From: JBLNDG01 sp050261415
GTDB taxonomy: Bacteria > Bacillota > Clostridia > Lutisporales > Lutisporaceae
Direction: 5' to 3'
Length of the DNA stretch: 28,999 nucleotides
NCBI GenBank assembly: GCA_050261415.1
Contig: JBLNDG010000168.1
Location: forward strand, 1 to 28,999
In this document: piece by piece, positions 23,931-28,999 of the stretch
How positions within the stretch are numbered: the stretch's first letter is position 1
Layout: the number at the start of each line of letters is the position of its first letter
Translations under genes and position numbers: made by a program
Notes under the pieces: model-generated
Told to the model about the DNA's origin: nothing
The model's input: only the letters and a program-made list of their open reading frames with translations
The model's database searches: none

Positions 23931-25589
23931 TTAATCAAAGTATGAAACCCGTTGGTTCATCACGATTCCGGATTTGAATTGGATCTCTATCAGATCGTCC
24001 TTGACGGCCTTGACGCTCTGCAGGATCCTCCTGACCAGGTCGTTGTCAAACTCCCTGACCTCGAGGCTGGTTTTCTTCAGGCAGGCGTCCATATCGTCAA
24101 GCCTCTGCTGAAAATTGGCCGCCATTTTCTGTCCCCGCACCAGCTCCAGCTTCTTCTGCTTCAGGCTATTGATCTGCTCTGAGATCCTCTGATACTGCTC
24201 GTCAAAATCCTCCGTGACGGAGCCTTTCCTGGCGTTTTCCTCTATCAAGGCCAGCATTTCAGCCTGTAGCTTTTCAATTTGCCCGTCATATTCGGTGGGC
24301 ACATTCTTGGTGGAGTAGCTGCCGATGACCCGTATGACGTTCTCGCGGAAGGCGCCGACAAACTCGCCGCGATTCTCCACGACGCTGTTGATGGCCGTCA
24401 TTATCGCTTCATGCAGGATATCCTCCTTGAATGTGGGGGAGTGCTTGCAGTTCTTGGTTCCGTTCCTCAGGCGGTTCTCACACCGCCACACGGCGGTTTT
24501 CTGGCCGTATTTGGACCATACCTGTCTGCGGTAAGGCTGTCCGCACTCCTTGCAGACCATGATGTCGCTTAAAGCGAATTTAGAGCTGTATCTGCTTTTC
24601 TCCTTCTCTTGCTTTGCCTTCCTGGCCGCAGCGGTTTTGCTGAGGCTCGCCCGTCTCGCTTTTTCCTCCTGCACCTGATAATAAAGCTCCTTGGGAATAA
24701 TGGCTTCATGGTCATCCTCTATGTAATACTGGGGGACGATGCCGTTATTCTTCACCCGCTTTTTGGTGAGGAAATCGATGGTATAGGTTTTCTGCTGGAG
24801 GACGTCTCCCATATATTTTTCGTTGCTCAGCATCTTGTCGATAACGCCGGGACACCACTTGGTACGACCGGTGACGGTTTTGATGCCCTCAGACTCTAAT
24901 ATCCTGGTAATCTGTATAATGCTGTTCCCTTCAAGGTAAAGCCGGAAAATCCGCCTGACCAGCTCCGCTTCCTCCGGTACGATGACCAGCTCTCCGTTCT
25001 TATCCTTGGTGTAGCCTAAAAACTTATTGTGGTTCACCAAGACGATTCCGTTTTCAAACCGCCTGACAAGACCCCACCGGGTATTCTCACTAAGGTTCCG
25101 GCTTTCCTCCTGCGCCTGGCTGCTCAGGATGGTTATTAATAACTCGCCGGTGCTCTCCAGCGTATTCACGCCCTCTTTCTCGAAAAAGACGGCCACATTC
25201 TTTTCCTTGAGCTTGCGGATGTTCTGGAGGCTGTCCACCGTGTTTCTGGCGAAACGGCTGACCGACTTGGTGATGATCATGTCGATTTTTCCGGCCATGC
25301 AGTCCTCGATCATGGCGTTGAAGTCATCGCGCTTTTTGGTGTTTGTGGCGCTTTTACCGTCATCGGCGTAGATACCGGCGAGCTTCCAGTTGGGATTGCT
25401 CTTGATTTTCTCGGTATAGTAGGAAACCTGGGCCTCGTAGCTGGTTTCCTGCTGCTCCAGCGTGGTGCTGACGCGGCAGTATGCCGCCACCCGCAGGGCC
25501 TTGAACTGTGGCTTTATGCTCCTGTCATACTCCGGCCGGGAGGGTATGAGGGATATGTTTTTCTTTTTAGCTGTCGCTGTCTGCATCAT
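23931..25589 (-). CDS. Large serine recombinase A (552 aa)
   Basis: A TnpX/TndX/phiC31-type site-specific recombinase. The resolvase domain spans ~33-180: RVAAYCRVSTT with catalytic Ser41, then the conserved TKSVSRFARN. A recombinase domain follows (~190-290, EAELVRRIFRLYLEGNSIIQI), then a zinc ribbon (CKECGQPYRR...CENR...CKH) and a C-terminal coiled coil. It would integrate or excise DNA between att sites through a covalent serine-DNA intermediate. It starts 19 bases after the 299-residue gene, with an AAGGAG site, and is the last gene of the recombinase group. GC content is visibly higher than in the PT operon beside it. Confidence 0.93.
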   Translation of the reverse strand: MMQTATAKKKNISLIPSRPEYDRSIKPQFKALRVAAYCRVSTTLEQQETSYEAQVSYYTEKIKSNPNWKLAGIYADDGKSATNTKKRDDFNAMIEDCMAGKIDMIITKSVSRFARNTVDSLQNIRKLKEKNVAVFFEKEGVNTLESTGELLITILSSQAQEESRNLSENTRWGLVRRFENGIVLVNHNKFLGYTKDKNGELVIVPEEAELVRRIFRLYLEGNSIIQITRILESEGIKTVTGRTKWCPGVIDKMLSNEKYMGDVLQQKTYTIDFLTKKRVKNNGIVPQYYIEDDHEAIIPKELYYQVQEEKARRASLSKTAAARKAKQEKEKSRYSSKFALSDIMVCKECGQPYRRQVWSKYGQKTAVWRCENRLRNGTKNCKHSPTFKEDILHEAIMTAINSVVENRGEFVGAFRENVIRVIGSYSTKNVPTEYDGQIEKLQAEMLALIEENARKGSVTEDFDEQYQRISEQINSLKQKKLELVRGQKMAANFQQRLDDMDACLKKTSLEVREFDNDLVRRILQSVKAVKDDLIEIQFKSGIVMNQRVSYFD

Positions 25590-25608
25590 TGCTTCTCCTT
25601 CCTTGGTT

Positions 25609-26508
25609 TTAATATCCGGCTTCCATGGTTAATCCGTTTATAAACTCAAACACCAGCCGATGGTCGGCGTAAACAGTGATTTGCTTTATCACTGTCAGAA
25701 ACAGCTCCTCAACGAATTCCGTGAGAGGCTGTCTGCCGGAAAACGCCTGCTCCATCTTTTCGGTGTTATATTCGGTATCATCAATTCGTGCCGTTTTGTA
25801 AAAGGCTTGTGCCCGCTTAAAAATAAGAGCCGGAAGCTCCTTGGACGAATACCGCCCTTCCGCTTCCAGCTCTCTAATACGCTGATCCAAGCTATTAAAT
25901 TCAGGATTATATGGAATTGGCTCTTTCTTAGGCTTCCGGTCAAGGATTTGTATCCTTGCCTGAATCCGGTTGGCTGCCTCAAGGAAGGCCTTTTCAAGCT
26001 GCTCATCCGAGAGGAAACCGCACCGGCAGCACACGCGGTTCTTGTAAATATACCTCTTGCATTTCCAGAGGGATTTCTCCGACGGTTTCCCGCAGTGCTC
26101 GATGTATTTGCGGTAAGCCTCGCCGCATTCCCCGCACCGGAGCTTTCCGGTGAACGGATATTGGCGGTTTGTACTATTAGGCTGGAAGCTTCTTCCCAGC
26201 TGTTCACAGCGTTCCTTGCGGCGTTTCCGCACCTGCTCGAACAGCTCGGCGCTGATCATCTGCGGATAGAATTCATCCCCAAGATATTTGACATTCTCCA
26301 GTATCTTGCCGATGGACCCGTGGTTCCAGGAGGCTTTGTTGTTGGCGTTCGGAAAGCCCATTTCGGTAAGCCTCTTTGCGAGGGCGGAGGTGGAGATACC
26401 GGACAGATAATCTGCAAATATCCTTTTCACAACAGCGGCTTTGGGTTCATCAAGCTGTATTTTACCGTCCGCCAGCTTATACCCGATGGGCATGTGCCTT
26501 TGCATCAT
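25609..26508 (-). CDS. Recombinase-family protein lacking the catalytic domain (299 aa)
   Basis: This begins directly at the recombinase domain (MPIGYKLADGKIQLDEPKAAVVKRIFADYLSG), followed by a zinc ribbon (CGECGEAYRKY...CKRYIYKNRVCCRCG) and a coiled-coil C-terminus. No resolvase domain and no catalytic serine are present. It looks like a designed gene, not a truncated one: AAGGAGG sits nine bases before the ATG and the start overlaps the upstream recombinase by 32 bases in another frame. It probably acts as a DNA-binding partner or directionality subunit of the two full recombinases. A decayed former recombinase remains possible, but the clean start argues against it. Confidence 0.87.
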   Translation of the reverse strand: MMQRHMPIGYKLADGKIQLDEPKAAVVKRIFADYLSGISTSALAKRLTEMGFPNANNKASWNHGSIGKILENVKYLGDEFYPQMISAELFEQVRKRRKERCEQLGRSFQPNSTNRQYPFTGKLRCGECGEAYRKYIEHCGKPSEKSLWKCKRYIYKNRVCCRCGFLSDEQLEKAFLEAANRIQARIQILDRKPKKEPIPYNPEFNSLDQRIRELEAEGRYSSKELPALIFKRAQAFYKTARIDDTEYNTEKMEQAFSGRQPLTEFVEELFLTVIKQITVYADHRLVFEFINGLTMEAGY

Positions 26509-28108
26509 CCTCTATCGCCTCCTTCCTGTATGTCTCGGATAACTCCAGCCGGTTGATGAGCCGGAAGGTGATTTGTCCGTTTTTCTGCACGATGACCTTG
26601 TCTATCGCCTGTAAAAATAAATCCTCACGGTATTCTTCAATAACGTGAGGATTGTTTCTGATCAGCTCCAGCAGCTTCTCCGTCCCGGCGATCTCTATGT
26701 CGAAGCCGTTACTGTCCAGAAGCTGGCTCCTTTTCTTTTTCACAGCGGCAAGCTCTATCGTCAAAGCATTTTGCCGCTCTATAAATACCGCAGGGTCAAT
26801 ATACCCTTTCGATGCCAGTCTGCTGAGTATATGACCCTGCTCTGTCAGCTCCATGATTCTGTTGCTGCATTCCCCGATTTCCTGCTCCTGCCGCTCGTCC
26901 ATCCGGAGCTTTTTGAGCGCATCCAGCAGGGGAGTGAGGATATCGGCATAATTGCTTAGGAGCTTGTTCCACATCACCGTAAAAGCCCATTGGAGGTCAT
27001 CCTCCCGGATTGCCTTCCGGCTGCATTTGGTGTTATCCAAAATGTGCTGGCGGCAGCACCATTGGATTTTTTCATAGGGCTTGCCGATGTAAATTTTCTG
27101 CCTTCGGAACATACCGCCGCATTCACCGCAGAGGATTTTGCCGCTGAAGGCGTATCGGCTCTGGTATTTCTCCGGATCGTCCATCCCCATCCGCTTTCTG
27201 CGGTACTCAAAGATTTCCCTGACCGCCTCCGCCTGTTCATGTGAGATAATGGGTTCATGGTTGTCCTCAACCAGGTATTGAGGAAGTTGGCCCTTGTTTC
27301 TCTTTCGCTTAAAGGGCAGCACCTCCGTGGTCATGGTTTTCTGATGAAGCAGATTTCCTGTATAAATGGGATTTAATAGAATTTCCTTAATCACGCCGTC
27401 GTTCCATTTCTCAGCCGAGCGTATGGTGGGGATTCCTTCCTCCGACAAGTCCTTGGCGATTGCATAGGTACCCTTGCCGTTTAAGTATTCCCGGAAGATG
27501 CGTCGGACTACTGCGGCTTCTTCCTCCTGAATTATCAGCTCGCCATTTTCATCCTTGGTATAGCCGTAAGCGGGAGTGCCGAGGATGAAGGTACCGTCCT
27601 GAAAGCGTTTTATCACCGCCCATTTGCTGTTGGTGGAGATGCTTTCGGATTCGCCCTGCGCCAGAGAGCTTAAAATGGTCAGCATCAGCTCGCTTTTCTC
27701 CGACAGGCTGTCGATATGCTCCTTTTCAAAATAGACGGCGACGCCAAGCTCCTTCAAGCGGCGGATCGCCCGGATGCTGTCCACCGTGTTTCTGGCGAAC
27801 CGGGTCAGGGACTTGGTTATGATCATATCAAGCTTCCCGTCCTCACAGTCCTTCATCATCCTTAAAAAGTCATCTCTTTTTTGCAACTTGGTCCCGCTTC
27901 TTGCCTCATCGGCGTAGATTCCGGCAAATTGCCAGTTCTCCTGGTTTTCAATCAAGGCGGTGTAATACTCAAGCTGTGCTGTGAAGGAATTCTGCTGCTC
28001 ACGGGAGTCGGTGCTTACCCGGCAATAGGCGCAAACCCGCTTTTTCGGCTGCAATTGCCGGACGACCTGCTGCCTGACAGGCTCTATTTTTACTACATTC
28101 TTAGCCAT
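26477..28108 (-). CDS. Large serine recombinase B (543 aa)
   Basis: Second full-length large serine recombinase. The resolvase domain has CAYCRVSTDSREQQ with catalytic Ser32 and TKSLTRFARNTVDSI. The recombinase domain (~160-270, AAVVRRIFREYLNGKGTYAIAKDL) is followed by a zinc ribbon (CGECGGMFRRQ...CCRQH...CSRK) and a coiled coil. The start is the Met at 28108 (MAKNVVKIEP), six to seven bases after AAAGGAG; the frame is open for 18 codons further upstream but those lack a site. It shares overall layout with recombinase A but differs widely in sequence, so they are distinct paralogues rather than a recent duplication. Overlap with the next gene indicates one transcript. Confidence 0.93.
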   Translation of the reverse strand: MAKNVVKIEPVRQQVVRQLQPKKRVCAYCRVSTDSREQQNSFTAQLEYYTALIENQENWQFAGIYADEARSGTKLQKRDDFLRMMKDCEDGKLDMIITKSLTRFARNTVDSIRAIRRLKELGVAVYFEKEHIDSLSEKSELMLTILSSLAQGESESISTNSKWAVIKRFQDGTFILGTPAYGYTKDENGELIIQEEEAAVVRRIFREYLNGKGTYAIAKDLSEEGIPTIRSAEKWNDGVIKEILLNPIYTGNLLHQKTMTTEVLPFKRKRNKGQLPQYLVEDNHEPIISHEQAEAVREIFEYRRKRMGMDDPEKYQSRYAFSGKILCGECGGMFRRQKIYIGKPYEKIQWCCRQHILDNTKCSRKAIREDDLQWAFTVMWNKLLSNYADILTPLLDALKKLRMDERQEQEIGECSNRIMELTEQGHILSRLASKGYIDPAVFIERQNALTIELAAVKKKRSQLLDSNGFDIEIAGTEKLLELIRNNPHVIEEYREDLFLQAIDKVIVQKNGQITFRLINRLELSETYRKEAIEDDAKAHAHRV

Positions 28109-28188
28109 ACTCTCTCTCCTTTCTCTCGTTTTTGGGCTCCTGTCAGCAACACACAATACCACACAAGCTTTGAGATATCCAGGTGTTT

Positions 28189-28350
28189 TTACGCATATAT
28201 CTCGGAAAGCTCAGGCGTGAAAGTCTGACGGTTCAATTCGTCGATTTTTTTGTACTCAGCGGGGGAGATAAGGCCGTTGCGGAGCATGATGTCCAGCAGC
28301 TTCACCGCCACCTTGTATTTCACCTCATTGGCTGCCTGATTCTTTGACAT
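28189..28350 (-). CDS. SHOCT-like 53-residue protein of the recombinase module
   Basis: The product starts MSKNQAANEVKYKVAVKLL and ends FTPELSEIYA. The segment LLDIMLRNGLISPAEYKKIDE is a SHOCT-like short helical motif. Small proteins of this form are commonly encoded just before large serine recombinases in Firmicutes elements. GGGGGTGA lies four bases before the ATG, and the gene begins 16 bases after the resolvase-like gene. Function unknown; it may help set recombination directionality. Confidence 0.8.
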   Translation of the reverse strand: MSKNQAANEVKYKVAVKLLDIMLRNGLISPAEYKKIDELNRQTFTPELSEIYA

Positions 28351-28366
28351 ATCGTTCACCCCCTGT

Positions 28367-28780
28367 TTACCGCGGAGAAAGGGAAGGACTATGATATTCC
28401 AGCTGGATTTGGCCTTCCAGCGGTGAATAAAGCTTGATGCCCAGCTGATCCAATCCCCTCAGAAACTCAAGCGTTTTGGTGGTGTCCCGACCCAGGCAGA
28501 CTAGCCTTTTTACCAGCAGGACATCAAATTTCCCGTCCGCGGCGGCTTTCATGACTTCCATAATTCCGGCGCGCTTGAAATCCAGCCCGCTGCTAAGATC
28601 TTCAGAGCTTCCGACTACTACAAAGCCCAGCTGTTCGGCATAATCATACAGTTCTTTTTTCTGGCTCTTTAAATGGCCGTGTGCATCATCGGGCGCGTCA
28701 ATCCGGCTGTAAGTCCAGGCGCGTTGCTGTTCCTCCCGGCTGCAAGAGGCTTGAGCTTCATCTAACGCTTCCTTTTCCAT
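28367..28780 (-). CDS. Resolvase-domain protein without the catalytic serine
   Basis: A ~137-residue protein covering only the serine resolvase N-terminal fold: AWTYSRIDAPDD, then LKSQKKELYDYAEQLGFVVV, AGIMEVMKAAADGKFDVLLVKRL and LGRDTTKTLEFLRGL. The catalytic serine position (YxRVS in active enzymes) is Asp (YSRID), and the first arginine of the RxxR pair after the DxLV strand is Cys (RLVCLGRD). It is therefore probably inactive as a recombinase. The start is Met at 28780, with GGAGG eight bases upstream; an in-frame Met at 28795 is an alternative. It leads the recombinase group and may modulate the active enzymes. Confidence 0.82.
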   Translation of the reverse strand: MEKEALDEAQASCSREEQQRAWTYSRIDAPDDAHGHLKSQKKELYDYAEQLGFVVVGSSEDLSSGLDFKRAGIMEVMKAAADGKFDVLLVKRLVCLGRDTTKTLEFLRGLDQLGIKLYSPLEGQIQLEYHSPSLSPR

Positions 28781-28812
28781 CTTGTTTTCCTCCATTTCAT
28801 ATTTTGAATTTA

Positions 28813-28869
28813 ATCTCAGAAGGATGCGGCAGGACGGAAAAGACCGCCCTGCCGCATAGTTTCTGAGAT
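28813..28869. terminator. Large GC-rich hairpin
   Basis: ATCTCAGAA pairs with TTCTGAGAT and, inside it, ATGCGGCAGG pairs with CCTGCCGCAT, with CGG/CCG nearer the loop. This is the strongest hairpin of the window. No T-run follows on either strand. It lies between a gene end on the right and the resolvase-like gene, so it is probably a terminator or mRNA-processing structure, though an att-linked structure is possible. Confidence 0.45.
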
Positions 28870-28910
28870 CAAAAAATGATCTGCTTGTTCTTCATTATGA
28901 ATTGCCGCTT

Positions 28911-28999
28911 CTATTCGACACTACTTCCCGAAGCGAAAAAGCCTTGCGGCTCATAGGGCGGCAGCATAAACGGTTTGTGGTCGGCAAACCTCATAGGAA
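28911..28999 (-). CDS. Possible C-terminus of a gene cut by the right window edge
   Basis: The minus strand is open from the window edge to a TAG at 28911-28913 and ends RFADHKPFMLPPYEPQGFFA...SVE. The composition and the following hairpin fit a real C-terminus. An internal Met allows a 27-residue version, but a longer gene extending beyond the window is more likely. I do not recognise the family. Confidence 0.45.
   Translation of the reverse strand, partial: PMRFADHKPFMLPPYEPQGFFASGSSVE

Noticed and set aside
25609..26508. Frameshifted or split recombinase pseudogene
   Set aside because: The frame opens with a well-spaced AAGGAGG site directly at the recombinase domain, and the upstream gene in the overlapping frame is itself a complete recombinase.
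25660..26556. 298-codon open frame on the plus strand
   Set aside because: It is antisense to the 299-residue recombinase-family gene, has no domain pattern or ribosome site, and is explained by GC-rich codon use of the real gene.
1..28999. CRISPR array, rRNA or tRNA genes
   Set aside because: No regularly spaced repeats and no tRNA- or rRNA-like stretch was seen on reading either strand.

Overview
The window looks like a chromosomal or integrated accessory region of a spore-former-type Firmicute, most likely class Clostridia. This rests on the low to medium GC, strong AGGAGG-type ribosome sites, a BsuPI-domain secreted protein, a DUF3343 protein beside a TIGR01977-like cysteine desulfurase, and a cluster of TnpX/TndX-type large serine recombinases with a SHOCT-like small protein. 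I cannot name the species. Every supported gene lies on the minus strand, so transcription runs from high to low coordinates.

Layout. 1-346 holds no supported gene, only a 19-bp palindrome. 347-2461 encodes a secreted protein of about 704 residues with a C-terminal BsuPI-like domain. 2881-5440 is a complete IS66-family insertion sequence (tnpA, tnpB, tnpC) with terminal inverted repeats, an exact 8-bp target duplication (GAAACAGT) and an unusual tandem duplication of its left terminus. It sits inside a sequence that may be a small structured RNA. 5824-23686 is a compact, apparently single transcription unit of 13 genes forming a DNA phosphorothioation (PT) defence island. 23931-28780 is a recombinase module: two complete large serine recombinases, one recombinase without a catalytic domain, a 53-residue SHOCT-like protein and a resolvase-domain protein that lacks its catalytic serine. 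A possible C-terminal gene fragment lies at the right edge.

The PT island. In transcription order it contains: a small XRE regulator; SspB-like (DUF4007); SspC-like P-loop ATPase; SspD-like PAPS-reductase/DndC-type protein with added zinc-ribbon and ferredoxin modules; SspA-like cysteine desulfurase; a DUF3343 putative sulfur carrier; an HKD-nuclease/SF2-helicase fusion; a 51-residue protein; a DndD-like SMC/RecF-type ATPase; two unrecognised proteins (180 and 333 residues); a DUF262-DUF1524 SspE-like effector; and a WYL regulator. The first block would make the sulfur modification. The helicase/ATPase block and the SspE-like protein would be two separate effector modules using it, as reported for SspABCD paired with SspFGH and SspE.

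The most novel point is the SspE-like protein. It carries a complete-looking macro domain (ADP-ribose-binding fold), then an excisionase-type helix-turn-helix and a further C-terminal domain, all after its DUF262-DUF1524 core. Other points worth attention are the DUF3343 carrier embedded in the operon, the 51-residue gene translationally coupled on both sides, the two unrecognised accessory genes, and regulators at both ends of the operon.
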